DNA of 64,000 nucleotides, from positions 34,113 to 98,112 of the forward strand of contig JAPLPQ010000030.1 in NCBI GenBank assembly GCA_026400105.1, read 5' to 3'. Under the pieces are notes generated by a model, which was not told the origin of the DNA, ran no database searches, and saw only the letters and a program-made list of their open reading frames with translations. The position numbers and the translations under genes were made by a program. This document shows, piece by piece, positions 54,491-62,879 of the stretch (its first letter is position 1; the number at the start of each line of letters is the position of its first letter). The DNA is from Burkholderiales bacterium. Lineage in GTDB: Bacteria; Pseudomonadota; Gammaproteobacteria; Burkholderiales; Burkholderiaceae_C.

Positions 54491-55702
54491 ATGAGCGCCT
54501 CTGCTGTCCGCTTCGCCGACCGACTCGACAAGGTCGAAACCTCCGCCATCCGCGAGCTGTTCAAGCTGCTCGGCAAGCCCGGCATCATCAGCTTCGCCGG
54601 TGGCTTCCCGGATGTGGCGCTGGTCGATGTCGACGGCATCCGCGCCGCGACGCTGGCCGCGCTCGAGCAGGAGCCCGCCGGCGCGATGCAATATGGCGCC
54701 ACCGAGGGCTATGCCCCGCTGCGCGAGCAGTTGGCCAGCTTCATGCAGACCAAGGGCGCACAGGTAGCACCGGAGCAGCTGATCGTGACCACCGGCAGCC
54801 AGCAGGCGCTCGACCTGCTGGGCAAGACGCTGATCTCGCCCGGCGACAAGGTCATCGTCGAGGGGCCGACCTTCCTGGCCACGATCCAGTGCTTCCGCCT
54901 CTATGGCGCCGAGCTGGTCAGCGCGCCGGTGGACGGCAGCGGCGTCGATGTCGAGCGCCTCGAGCAGCTGATCGTCGAGCACAAACCGAAGTTCGTCTAC
55001 CTGATCCCGACCTTCGGCAACCCGAGTGGCGCCACGCTGACGCTGGAGCGTCGCCGTCGCGTGCTCGAACTCGCGGCCCAGTACCAGACGCTGATCGTCG
55101 AGGACGACCCCTATGGCGACCTGTATTTCGACGCGCCGCCGCCGCCCAGCCTGCTGGCGCTGAGCGAGTCGGTGCCGGGCAGCCGCGACTGCCTGGTGCA
55201 CTGCGGCTCCCTGAGCAAGACGCTGTCGGCCGGCCTGCGCCTGGGCTGGATGATCGCGCCGCCCGAGCTGCTGGCCAAGGCCGTGATGTGCAAGCAGTTC
55301 AGCGATGCCAACTCGAGCACCTTCGCGCAGGCGACCGCCGCCCAGTACCTCAAGTCCGGCCGCATGGACGCCAACCTGAAGCGCGCGCGCGCCGTCTACG
55401 CCGAGCGTGCTCAGGCCCTGTGCGAGGGCCTGCGCGCCGAGCTCGGCGACGCGATCGAGTTTGTCGCGCCGCAGGGCGGCCTGTTCGTCTGGGCGCGCCT
55501 GACCGGTGCGCGTGGCCAGGTGGCGGACGGCAACGAGTTCTCGCGCCGTGCGATCGAGCAGGGCGTGGCCTTCGTGCCGGGGGCACCGTTCTATTGCGAA
55601 CAGCCCGACCCGGCGACGCTGCGGCTGAGCTTCGCGACTTCGGATGTGGAGAAGATCCGCGAGGGCGTCAGCCGCCTGGCGCGCGCGCTGCACGCGGCCT
55701 GA
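54491..55702 (+). CDS. PLP-dependent aminotransferase, class I fold (MocR/2-aminoadipate type)
   Basis: This 403-residue aminotransferase contains GIISFAGGFPDVALVDVDGI, TTGSQQALDLLGKTLISPGD, PTFGNPSGATLTLERRRRVL and the PLP Lys in HCGSLSKTLSAGLRLGWMIA. The pattern matches the branch with LysN/2-aminoadipate and aromatic or branched-chain aminotransferases, lacking any helix-turn-helix. The exact substrate is uncertain. It diverges from nth, with 15 bases between starts, so promoters overlap. Confidence 0.9.
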   Translation: MSASAVRFADRLDKVETSAIRELFKLLGKPGIISFAGGFPDVALVDVDGIRAATLAALEQEPAGAMQYGATEGYAPLREQLASFMQTKGAQVAPEQLIVTTGSQQALDLLGKTLISPGDKVIVEGPTFLATIQCFRLYGAELVSAPVDGSGVDVERLEQLIVEHKPKFVYLIPTFGNPSGATLTLERRRRVLELAAQYQTLIVEDDPYGDLYFDAPPPPSLLALSESVPGSRDCLVHCGSLSKTLSAGLRLGWMIAPPELLAKAVMCKQFSDANSSTFAQATAAQYLKSGRMDANLKRARAVYAERAQALCEGLRAELGDAIEFVAPQGGLFVWARLTGARGQVADGNEFSRRAIEQGVAFVPGAPFYCEQPDPATLRLSFATSDVEKIREGVSRLARALHAA

Positions 55703-55740
55703 TCAGATGGCTGCCCGAGCTGTTGCTCCGCCGGCCTGAT

Positions 55741-56343
55741 TCAGCGCGGCTGCGGCAGCAGCGCGTGGTAGCAGCGCAGCGCGGCCCAGGCGTCGTTGGC
55801 CGCATAGAGCAGCTGCGATTCGCTCAGGTCGAGCCGTGACCAGTTCGAGGTCGCGGCCTTCTTGGACTTGGCGAAGCGGCGCTCGAACAGCAGCGCGACC
55901 GCCGACTTGACGCCGATCTGCTGGCGGTAGCCGCGCTGGCGGAAATCATGGCCGAGCTCGTGCACCCGCACCGGCTCGATGCCGAGCTTGGACTGGATGC
56001 GCTTCCTGTCATCGCCCAGGCCGAAGCCGGCCTTGACCGCACCCGGCCAGGCCAGCAGGGCGGCGACCTCGGCCAGGCAGTCCGGGTCGTGCAGCTGGAA
56101 CACCCAGGCCTGCTCGAGTGTCGCGAGCTGCACCACATGGGGACCGTCGGATTCCTCGCCGACAGAGAAGGTCGGCTTGGATTCGGTGTCGAAGCCCCAG
56201 GCGCTGCTGGCGCGCAGGCTGGAGGCGGCGCGTTGCGCCTGCATCGGGGTGGAAATCAGTTCGATCCGCTCGAGTCCGAGCCGGTCAAAGGGGGCGAGCA
56301 GGTCGATCTGCTCCTTGCTGGGGGGGAGGGGGCGGCTTTGCAT
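55741..56343 (-). CDS. RNase D-like 3'-5' exonuclease
   Basis: This 200-residue single-domain exonuclease has the DEDD residues: SSAWGFDTESKPTF for motif I, AVKAGFGLGDDRKRIQ for motif II, and LLYAANDAWAALRCYHAL for motif III with Tyr, the DEDDy type. It lacks the HRDC domains of full RNase D, so it belongs to the short exonuclease group that acts on RNA or DNA ends. It is convergent with the aminotransferase. Confidence 0.88.
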   Translation of the reverse strand: MQSRPLPPSKEQIDLLAPFDRLGLERIELISTPMQAQRAASSLRASSAWGFDTESKPTFSVGEESDGPHVVQLATLEQAWVFQLHDPDCLAEVAALLAWPGAVKAGFGLGDDRKRIQSKLGIEPVRVHELGHDFRQRGYRQQIGVKSAVALLFERRFAKSKKAATSNWSRLDLSESQLLYAANDAWAALRCYHALLPQPR

Positions 56344-56459
56344 AAGGGGTTGGCTGGCAGCATAACTCAGTGTCGCTGGTCCGGGCGGGCGTCGTCCGAC
56401 GCATAATCACGCTCCCGCAGCGCGTCCATCCGGGCCCGCTGCAAGTCACCAGGACAACC

Positions 56460-56771
56460 ATGAAAAAAACATTCCCGCTCCAGATCGAAGGCCGGCACCC
56501 GGAACGCGTGCTTGACGCGATCAAGAACGAACTGCGCAAGTACCTCAAGCGCGAGCGCCGCCGCGACCTGCCTGCAGGCGTCGATTACTGGGACTTCGAC
56601 TGCCGCTTCGGCCTGGGCCAGGACAGCGCCGAAACGGTGCACCTGTCCCAGCTGATCGGCAAGGTCGATGAGGCGGCCCAGAGCGACGCGACCCAGGTCT
56701 ATGTCGAGATCCTGGCCAAGCACGGCGTGCGCGGTGCCCGCGTCGCGCCCCAGGGCGGCGACGAGATCTGA
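56460..56771 (+). CDS. Small DUF6172-type protein
   Basis: This 103-residue basic protein begins MKKTFPLQIEGRHPERVLDA and contains KYLKRERRRDLPAGVDYWDF and DFDCRFGLGQDSAETVHLSQ. It resembles a small, widespread family of unknown function annotated as DUF6172; I name it from memory of the pattern. No signal peptide or membrane segment is present. A weak ribosome site (CAGGAC) precedes the ATG. It stands alone between two minus-strand genes. Confidence 0.75.
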   Translation: MKKTFPLQIEGRHPERVLDAIKNELRKYLKRERRRDLPAGVDYWDFDCRFGLGQDSAETVHLSQLIGKVDEAAQSDATQVYVEILAKHGVRGARVAPQGGDEI

Positions 56772-56869
56772 AGCCAGGCCCGGCGCTGAGCCGGGCTGAA
56801 TCGGGCTGATAGCGGGCCTGAAGCCGCCTGGGCGGCTGGCTGGCCGTTGGCCTATCCGCGCCTGCGCCT

Positions 56870-58186
56870 TCAGGCGCGGCCCGGTCCTGCTCCCGTGCCG
56901 GTATCTGCTGCTGCCGCCGCGGCACGCAGCTTGTCCTTCTTGCTCGGGCGCTTGCCCTTGATGCCGCCGGTGCCCGGCGGCAGCTTGCCGGGTCGCGCCG
57001 GCTCGACCGGAACTTCGGCGGCCTGGTCGAACCCCGAGGGCTCGAAGCCGGCGACGGTCTCGAGCTCGATCTGCAGCGCCTGGCGCTTCTGGATCAGCTG
57101 CCAGTGCGCGAACTGGTCGGCGCTGACGAAGCTGACCGCCAGTCCTTCGGCACCGGCGCGCCCGGTGCGGCCGATCCGGTGCAGGTAGTCCACCGCCGAG
57201 CGCGGCAGGTCGTAGTTGACCACCACCGGCAGGCCTTCGATGTCGATGCCGCGCGCGGCCAGGTCGGTCGTGACCAGGATGTCCCAGCGGCCGGACTTGA
57301 ATTCGTCCAGCACCTGGCGCCTGCCGCCCTGGCTCAGGCCCCCGTGGAAGGCGGTCGCATAGATCCCGTTCTTGTAGAGCTTGTTGGCGACATGCTCGGC
57401 CGCGTACTGGCTGGCGACGAAGACCAGCACCGGCTTCCAGCTGCGCTGCTGCACCAGATGGCGCAGCAAGGTGGTGCGCTTGTCGGCATCGACCGCGATC
57501 GCCTGCTGCGTTATCGTCAGCGGCGCCTGCACTTCGGACTCGATCCGGATCTGCACCGGCTCGCGCAGCAGCGCGTCGGCCAGCCCCTGCACCGCCGCCG
57601 GGAAGGTGGCCGAGAACAGCAGGTTCTGCCGCTGGGTCGGCAGTTGCTTGAGCACCCGGTCGAGCTCTTCGGCAAAGCCGAGATCGAGCAGGCGGTCCGC
57701 CTCGTCGAGCACCAGCTGCCGCACGCTGTCGAGCTGCAGGCCGTTGTGCTCGATGACGTCGAGCAGCCGGCCGGGCGTGGCGACCACCAGGTCGGCGCCG
57801 CCGCGCAGGGCCAGCAGCTGCGGGTTGATCGAGACGCCGCCATACAGCGCCTGCACCTTGAGCACTTGCCGCGCAGTGCCGGCCTGGCGCGCGGCCAGGT
57901 CCTGCAGCAGTTCGCCGACTTGCAGCGCGAGCTCGCGCGTGGGCACCAGTATCAGCGCGCGCAGCTGGCGCCGGTAGCCGCCCATCGGCAGGCTGGCCAG
58001 GCCGTGCAGCATCGGCAGCGCGTAGGCGGCGGTCTTGCCGGAGCCGGTCTGGGCCTGGGCCTGGACATCGGCGCCGCGCAGGATGGCGGGAATCGCCTCG
58101 GCCTGGACCGGGGTGGGCGTGGAGAAGCCGAGTTCGCGGGTGGCGTGGACCAGCGCGTTGGACAGTCCGAGGGAGGCAAATGACAT
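56870..58186 (-). CDS. DEAD-box ATP-dependent RNA helicase (RhlE type)
   Basis: This 438-residue helicase shows the Q motif (GFSTPTPVQAEAIP), AQTGSGKTAAYALPML, PTRELALQ, VVATPGRLLD, VLDEADRLLDLGF, LLFSATFP and HRIGRTGRAG. The tail is basic and Pro/Gly-rich, as in RhlE-like proteins that act in ribosome assembly or RNA decay. ATG 58,186 (MSFASLGLSN) is preferred over an upstream start that adds 10 residues. It follows serB closely. Confidence 0.95.
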   Translation of the reverse strand: MSFASLGLSNALVHATRELGFSTPTPVQAEAIPAILRGADVQAQAQTGSGKTAAYALPMLHGLASLPMGGYRRQLRALILVPTRELALQVGELLQDLAARQAGTARQVLKVQALYGGVSINPQLLALRGGADLVVATPGRLLDVIEHNGLQLDSVRQLVLDEADRLLDLGFAEELDRVLKQLPTQRQNLLFSATFPAAVQGLADALLREPVQIRIESEVQAPLTITQQAIAVDADKRTTLLRHLVQQRSWKPVLVFVASQYAAEHVANKLYKNGIYATAFHGGLSQGGRRQVLDEFKSGRWDILVTTDLAARGIDIEGLPVVVNYDLPRSAVDYLHRIGRTGRAGAEGLAVSFVSADQFAHWQLIQKRQALQIELETVAGFEPSGFDQAAEVPVEPARPGKLPPGTGGIKGKRPSKKDKLRAAAAAADTGTGAGPGRA

Positions 58187-58222
58187 GGGGTGCGAGTGTA
58201 GGGCCTGCAGTGCCAAGGCGTT

Positions 58223-58945
58223 TCAGGCCAGGACTTCGAGCAGGCGATCGAGCCCGCCTTCGTTGATCGCGACCATGGCCTGTTCGCGCACCTTGGGCTT
58301 GGCGTGGTAGGCCACCGACAGGCCGGCGGCACCCATCATCGGCAGGTCGTTGGCACCGTCCCCCATCGCGATGCATTGCTCGGGCGCGATGCCGAGCAGG
58401 CTGGCGACCTCGAGCAGGGTGCGGCGCTTCTCGGCGCCGTCGCAGATGTCGCCCCAGCACTGGTCGACCAGGCGGCCGGTCAGCATGCCGCAGTTCGGAC
58501 CGCTCTCGAGCTCGAGGATGTTGGAGCGCGCGAAGTCGATGTTCAGGCGCGCCTTGACGCGGTCGGCGAAATAGGTGAAGCCGCCCGAGACCAGTAGCAC
58601 CTTCAGGCCGGCGGCCTGGCAGGCGGCGATCAGCTCTTGCGCGCCGGGGTTGATGCGCAGGCGCTCGCTGTAGACGCGCTCCATGTCGGCCACGGTCACG
58701 CCCTTGAGCAGCGCGACGCGCCGGCGCAGGCTGTCCTTGAAGTCGGTGATCTCGCCGCGCATGGCGGCTTCGGTGATGGCGGCGACTTCGGCCTTGCGGC
58801 CGACCGCGTCAGCGATCTCGTCGACGCATTCGATGCTGATCAGCGTCGAGTCCATGTCGAAGGCGATCAGCTTGAAATCGCTCAGGCGCAGCGGCGGAAC
58901 AAAGCGTTGGACAACGAGGCCGGGGGAAACTTCCTGGGGGGTCAT
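58223..58945 (-). CDS. serB: Phosphoserine phosphatase
   Basis: This 240-residue HAD-family enzyme completes serine synthesis. The catalytic DMDST motif (D30 and D32), LLVSGGFTYFADRVK and MGDGANDLPMMGAAGLSVAY define SerB. The N-terminal ACT-like domain of the enteric enzyme is missing and only a short leader remains, so it is the small form. It is upstream of the helicase gene on the same strand (36-base gap). Confidence 0.95.
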   Translation of the reverse strand: MTPQEVSPGLVVQRFVPPLRLSDFKLIAFDMDSTLISIECVDEIADAVGRKAEVAAITEAAMRGEITDFKDSLRRRVALLKGVTVADMERVYSERLRINPGAQELIAACQAAGLKVLLVSGGFTYFADRVKARLNIDFARSNILELESGPNCGMLTGRLVDQCWGDICDGAEKRRTLLEVASLLGIAPEQCIAMGDGANDLPMMGAAGLSVAYHAKPKVREQAMVAINEGGLDRLLEVLA

Positions 58946-59017
58946 GGGGCGAACAAAAGGTCAATACGGGCCGGTCTGGCCGAAACCCGTATTGTGCCGG
59001 TTGTCGCCCCGCCGGGG

Positions 59018-59737
59018 TCAGTGGCCGCTGCAGCCGCAGCTTGCGCCAGCAGCGCTGGCCGGCTCGAACTGCGGGAACAGCAGGTTGTTTTCCAGGTGGA
59101 TATGCTGGATCAGGTCATCGGACAGCTGGGCGATGCCGGCGTAGAGCGCGCGCCAGGTGTTGCAGGCGCCGGCCGGGGGCGTGGCGTCCTGGGTCAGCGC
59201 CATCAGGCGTTCCAGTGCCTCGCCATGCTGCAGGTGTTCATTGCGCATGACGCCAATCGGATGCACCACGAACGGCGGTGGCCCGGCCTTGATCATCGGG
59301 AACAGCACCGTTTCCTCCTTGGCCATGTGCTCGAGCAGTTCGACTTCCATGGTCTCGAGGTGCTCGGCCAGGCCGACCGGCACCTGCGGGTGATCGCGGT
59401 GCACGGCTTGCACGCGGCGCGCCATGCGGATCAGCTCGGGCAGCTGCTCGCGGTGCACCTGATGGTAGCGCTGCAGGATATGGTCGATCAGGGCGCCGGG
59501 CTGCGACTCGGCGGGCGGCTGGTCGTCGCGCTCGAGCTTGGCCAGTTCCGCCAGCAGGGCCGGCAGGTCGAGCTCGCGCGCCTGGGCGGCCGCGCGCAGG
59601 CTGACCTGGCCACCACAGCAGAAGTCCAGCTTCAGGCGCCGGAACAAGGCGGTGGCGCCGGGCAGCGCCACGGCGATCTGGCCCAGCGACTGGTCGGCCA
59701 GGGGGGTATCGGGGGCCAGGGTGTCGACGGTATCCAT
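59018..59737 (-). CDS. ric: Ric/ScdA/YtfE-type iron-sulphur cluster repair protein
   Basis: This 239-residue di-iron protein repairs clusters damaged by nitric oxide. It has the N-terminal DUF542 Cys pair (KLDFCCGGQVSLR, C40/C41) and a hemerythrin-like domain with metal ligands in IDHILQRYHQVHREQLPELI, HMAKEETVLFPMIKAG, RNEHLQHGEALERLM and HIHLENNLLFPQFE. An AAGGAG site 7 bases before ATG 59,737 fixes the start. It diverges from nsrR, which usually represses it. The Cys-rich tail (ASCGCSGH) is unusual. Confidence 0.94.
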   Translation of the reverse strand: MDTVDTLAPDTPLADQSLGQIAVALPGATALFRRLKLDFCCGGQVSLRAAAQARELDLPALLAELAKLERDDQPPAESQPGALIDHILQRYHQVHREQLPELIRMARRVQAVHRDHPQVPVGLAEHLETMEVELLEHMAKEETVLFPMIKAGPPPFVVHPIGVMRNEHLQHGEALERLMALTQDATPPAGACNTWRALYAGIAQLSDDLIQHIHLENNLLFPQFEPASAAGASCGCSGH

Positions 59738-59851
59738 GAGCTCACTCCTTAAATAGTCATATCGTGTGAATATTCTATCCAATAAAATGCATGCAACATG
59801 AATCTTTTGTGGCGCGCAGGGACATTCCGCTGCGCCGAAGGGAAAAACGAG
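59738..59851. promoter_or_regulatory. Divergent ric/nsrR control region
   Basis: This 114-base region holds promoters for both genes and is very AT-rich (59,750-59,805). AAAATGCAT and a partly symmetrical ACATGAATC occur at about 59,784-59,806; they resemble half-sites of the NsrR consensus (AAGATGCATTT palindrome) but the match is imperfect. Autoregulation and repression of ric by NsrR are likely from family knowledge. Confidence 0.5.
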
Positions 59852-60325
59852 ATGAGACTGACCCAGTGGACCGACTACACCTTGCGCGTGCTGATGTACT
59901 GCGCCGCCAGCGACGGGCGGGCGCAGCCGGTGACCGTGACCGAGATCGCGGCGGCGCATGGCATCTCGCGCAGCCACCTGACCAAGATCGTCATGGCCCT
60001 GGCCGCCCAGGGCTGGCTGGAGACCACGCGCGGGCGCGGCGGCGGCCTGCGCCTGATGAAGCCGGCCGCGCAGATCGGCCTGGGCGACGTGGTGCGCCTG
60101 ACCGAGACCGACTTCACGCTGGTCGAATGCTTCGAGCCCTCGCACGACCATTGCGGCCTCAGCGGGCGCTGCCAGCTGCAGTCGGTGCTGCACCAGGCGC
60201 TGGAGGCCTATTTCCGCGTGCTCGACGGGGTGACGCTGGCGGACCTGGTGGCGCAGCAGAAGGCCGCGGAGGGCGTGCCCATTCGTTGGAGTCCGTTGCC
60301 GGGGATTCCGGGGCGGGTGGGGTAG
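59852..60325 (+). CDS. nsrR: NsrR, nitric-oxide-sensing Rrf2-family repressor
   Basis: This 157-residue regulator has a winged helix (VTEIAAAHGISRSHLTKIVM, GWLETTRGRGGGLRLMKPA) and the three iron-sulphur Cys C93, C101 and C107 in the NsrR-type spacing C-x7-C-x5-C. NO destroys the cluster and lifts repression. ATG 59,852 (MRLTQWTDYTLRVLMY) is the canonical start; upstream codons are not NsrR-like. It is divergent from ric, a likely target. Confidence 0.93.
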   Translation: MRLTQWTDYTLRVLMYCAASDGRAQPVTVTEIAAAHGISRSHLTKIVMALAAQGWLETTRGRGGGLRLMKPAAQIGLGDVVRLTETDFTLVECFEPSHDHCGLSGRCQLQSVLHQALEAYFRVLDGVTLADLVAQQKAAEGVPIRWSPLPGIPGRVG

Positions 60326-60353
60326 TTCACCCGGGGCGGGCAATATTGCGCCA

Positions 60354-60520
60354 TCAAACAAAAACGATGGTGTCGCTGTAGCGTGCCACGTTGGTGTCGT
60401 GCGTCAGCCAGCGCATGGGTTCGGTCAAGGCCTGCGCCACCAGCAGGCGGTCGAAGGGGTACCGGCATGTCGCCACGCCCCAGGCGGTGCTTGATGGCGA
60501 TTTCCCATAGGCTGACGACG
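60354..60520 (-). pseudogene. Decayed vapC toxin fragment
   Basis: On the minus strand this segment encodes FDRLLVAQALTEPMRWLTHD and NVARYSDTIVFV, almost the same as the last 32 residues of the intact VapC at 62,876-63,262. After a net deletion of about 107 bases the match continues out of frame with VSLWEIAIKH and GRGDMP, then stops at 60,520. By eye about nine in ten bases agree. The N-terminal third with the first catalytic Asp is missing, so it cannot be active. Confidence 0.85.
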
Positions 60521-60529
60521 TTTGGCCTG

Positions 60530-60682
60530 ATGAAGCGGGTCCCCTTGCCGGCGCTTCAGGCCTTCCTGACGTCCTGGGAGGTCCAGAATTGTTGCAAAAA
60601 CACGGGGGGCATGCTGAAAAACCCGGACAATTGCTGCCCAATCGCCGTGAGCGCCACCCTGGAATGTCCAAATGGAAATTAA
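60530..60682 (+). CDS. Cys-rich 50-residue reading frame overlapping ycaO (candidate)
   Basis: A frame from ATG 60,530 encodes 50 residues with five Cys (positions 21, 22, 35, 36 and 46), two NCC repeats, a GG pair at 26-27 and Ser/Thr near the end (PIAVSATLECPNGN). It stops 11 bases inside the OsmC-YcaO gene, so coupling is possible. An internal ATG at 60,612 after a GGGGG run would give 23 residues. Nothing recognised matches it. It might be a chance frame in the debris between a decayed vapC and ycaO. Confidence 0.3.
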   Translation: MKRVPLPALQAFLTSWEVQNCCKNTGGMLKNPDNCCPIAVSATLECPNGN

Positions 60683-62879
60683 AGTAGATTTTCTCGATAA
60701 ATTTCGTCTTCAAGCCAAGTTCGATGACTTCACTGTAGTGGCGGATCAACCCATCCGCTACAAGGGCGATGGCTCGGCGCCTGGGCCGTTCGATTACTTT
60801 CTGGCTTCATCGGCCTTGTGTGCGGCATACTTTGTGAAGTTGTACTGCGTCAATCGCAATATTTCTACCGACAATATCCGTCTGTCACAGAACAATATTG
60901 TTGATCCGGAAGATCGCTACAAGCAGATTTTCAAGATTCAGGTCGAGTTGCCGGCGGACCTGTCCGACAAGGACCGACAAGGCATCTTGCGCTCCATCGA
61001 ACGTTGCACGGTCAAGAAAGTGGTGCAAACCGGACCGGAATTCGTGATCGAGGAGGTGGAGAGTCTGGATGCCGATGCGCAGGCCTTGCTGATGCTGAAT
61101 CCGGCCGCTGAATCAAGCACCTACATCACCGGAAAGGACTTGCCGCTGGAGCAGACCATTGCCAATATGTCGGGCGTCTTGGCGGGATTGGGAATCAAGA
61201 TTGAGATTGCTTCGTGGCGCAATATTGTTCCTCATGTGTGGTCGCTGCATGTCCGTGATGCGTACTCGCCCATGTGCTTCACCAATGGCAAGGGGTCAAG
61301 CAAGGAAAGCGCGTTGGCGTCGGCGTTGGGTGAATATATCGAGCGCCTGAGCTGCAATCATTTCTATAATGACCAATTCTGGGGCGAAGACATTGCCAAC
61401 GCGGAATTTGTGCATTACCCGAATGAACGCTGGTTCAAGCCTGGCCGCAAAGATGCCCTGCCGGCTGGAATTCTCGATGAGTACTGCCTGAAAATTTACA
61501 ACCCCGACGGCGATTTGCGTGGCTCGCACCTCTATGACACCAATTCTGGCAATGTGGAGCGTGGCATTTGTTCCCTGCCATATGTGCGCCAGTCGGACGG
61601 CCAGGTGGTCTATTTTCCGTCCAATCTGATCGACAACCTGTTTCTCAGCAACGGCATGAGTGCCGGCAATACGCTGGTCGAAGCGCAGGTGCAATGCCTG
61701 TCGGAAATTTTTGAGCGGGCGGTGAAACGCGAAATCATCGAGGGTGAAATCGCTCTGCCGGATGTGCCGCACGGGGTGCTGGAGAAATTTCCCGGCATTC
61801 TAGCCGGCATTCAAGGCTTGGAGGAGCAAGGTTTTCCGGTGCTGGTGAAGGATGCCTCGCTGGGCGGAATTTACCCAGTGATGTGCGTTACCTTGATGAA
61901 TCCGCGCACGGGTGGCGTGTTTGCCTCGTTCGGGGCGCACCCCAGCCTGGAGGTGGCACTGGAGCGCAGCCTGACGGAGTTGCTGCAGGGGCGCAGTTTT
62001 GAAGGATTGAACGACTTGCCTCGGCCCACCTTTGAAAGTCATGCCGTCACGGAGCCGAACAACTTTGTCGAGCACTTCATCGATTCCAGCGGCGTGGTGT
62101 CGTGGCGCTTCTTCAGTGCCAAGTCCGACTTCGATTTTGTCGAGTGGGATTTTTCCGGCCAGGGTGAGAACTCCAATGCCGATGAAGCCGAGACCTTGTT
62201 CGGAATCCTCAAGGGCATGGGGAAGGAATCCTACATGGCGGTGTACGACCAATTGGGCGCCATCGCATGCCGAATTCTGGTTCCGGGTTATTCCGAAATT
62301 TACCCGGTGGAGGATTTGATCTGGGACAATACCAACAAGGCGCTGTTGTTCCGTGCCGATATCCTGAACCTGCATGGCCTTGATGATGCCAGCCTGGAGG
62401 CGCTGCTTGAGCGCTTGGAAGACAGCGAGCTGGACAATTACACCGACATCATCACCTTGATCGGCATCGAGTTTGACGAGAACACTGCCTGGGGGCAGCT
62501 CACCATACTTGAGCTGAAGCTGTTGATTCACCTCGCCTTGCAGCAGTTCGAGGCGGCACAAGAGCTGACGGAAACCTTCCTGCAGTACAACGACAACACC
62601 GTCGAGCGTGGCCTGTTTTATCAGGCCTTGAATGTGGTGCTGGAGGTGGCGCTGGACGATGACTTGGAGCTGGCCGATTACGAAGCCAATTTCCGTCGCA
62701 TGTTTGGCAACCCGTGCATGGACGCGGTGCTGGGGTCGGTGGACGGCAGAGTGCGCTTCCACGGCTTGACGCCCACCAGCATGAAGCTGGAGGGGCTCGA
62801 CAGGCACCAGCGCCTCATCGACAGTTACAAGAAACTGCATGTGGCGCGGGCCACCCGCTTGCAGTCAAGCCATCATTAA
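60672..62879 (+). CDS. OsmC-domain/YcaO-domain fusion protein
   Basis: This 735-residue protein has an N-terminal OsmC-like domain (residues 1-130; Cys C50 and C112 in LASSALCAAY and SIERCTVKKV). A YcaO domain follows (about 140-560), with the ATP-binding blocks TNGKGSSKESALASALGEYI and CLSEIFERAVKREIIEGE. A C-terminal helical, acidic repeat-like region completes it. It matches the E. coli YcaO type linked to RimO/S12 methylthiolation rather than azoline-peptide synthesis, so function is uncertain. GC content and codon use are visibly lower than in the neighbours, suggesting transfer. It overlaps the vapC stop by 4 bases. Confidence 0.88.
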   Translation: MEIKVDFLDKFRLQAKFDDFTVVADQPIRYKGDGSAPGPFDYFLASSALCAAYFVKLYCVNRNISTDNIRLSQNNIVDPEDRYKQIFKIQVELPADLSDKDRQGILRSIERCTVKKVVQTGPEFVIEEVESLDADAQALLMLNPAAESSTYITGKDLPLEQTIANMSGVLAGLGIKIEIASWRNIVPHVWSLHVRDAYSPMCFTNGKGSSKESALASALGEYIERLSCNHFYNDQFWGEDIANAEFVHYPNERWFKPGRKDALPAGILDEYCLKIYNPDGDLRGSHLYDTNSGNVERGICSLPYVRQSDGQVVYFPSNLIDNLFLSNGMSAGNTLVEAQVQCLSEIFERAVKREIIEGEIALPDVPHGVLEKFPGILAGIQGLEEQGFPVLVKDASLGGIYPVMCVTLMNPRTGGVFASFGAHPSLEVALERSLTELLQGRSFEGLNDLPRPTFESHAVTEPNNFVEHFIDSSGVVSWRFFSAKSDFDFVEWDFSGQGENSNADEAETLFGILKGMGKESYMAVYDQLGAIACRILVPGYSEIYPVEDLIWDNTNKALLFRADILNLHGLDDASLEALLERLEDSELDNYTDIITLIGIEFDENTAWGQLTILELKLLIHLALQQFEAAQELTETFLQYNDNTVERGLFYQALNVVLEVALDDDLELADYEANFRRMFGNPCMDAVLGSVDGRVRFHGLTPTSMKLEGLDRHQRLIDSYKKLHVARATRLQSSHH

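Noticed and set aside
53834..55693. Long minus-strand frame extending nth far upstream
   Set aside because: Only the part from 54,475 downward resembles endonuclease III; the rest is opposite the aminotransferase gene.
60383..60529. Upstream part of the frame that contains the Cys-rich peptide
   Set aside because: This part is the antisense of the decayed vapC copy; only the portion after 60,530 is outside that homology.
60672..62879. Azoline/thiopeptide biosynthetic cluster
   Set aside because: No dehydrogenase, E1-like partner, protease or transporter lies nearby, and the YcaO is of the E. coli type; only the small peptide frame is left as a weak candidate.
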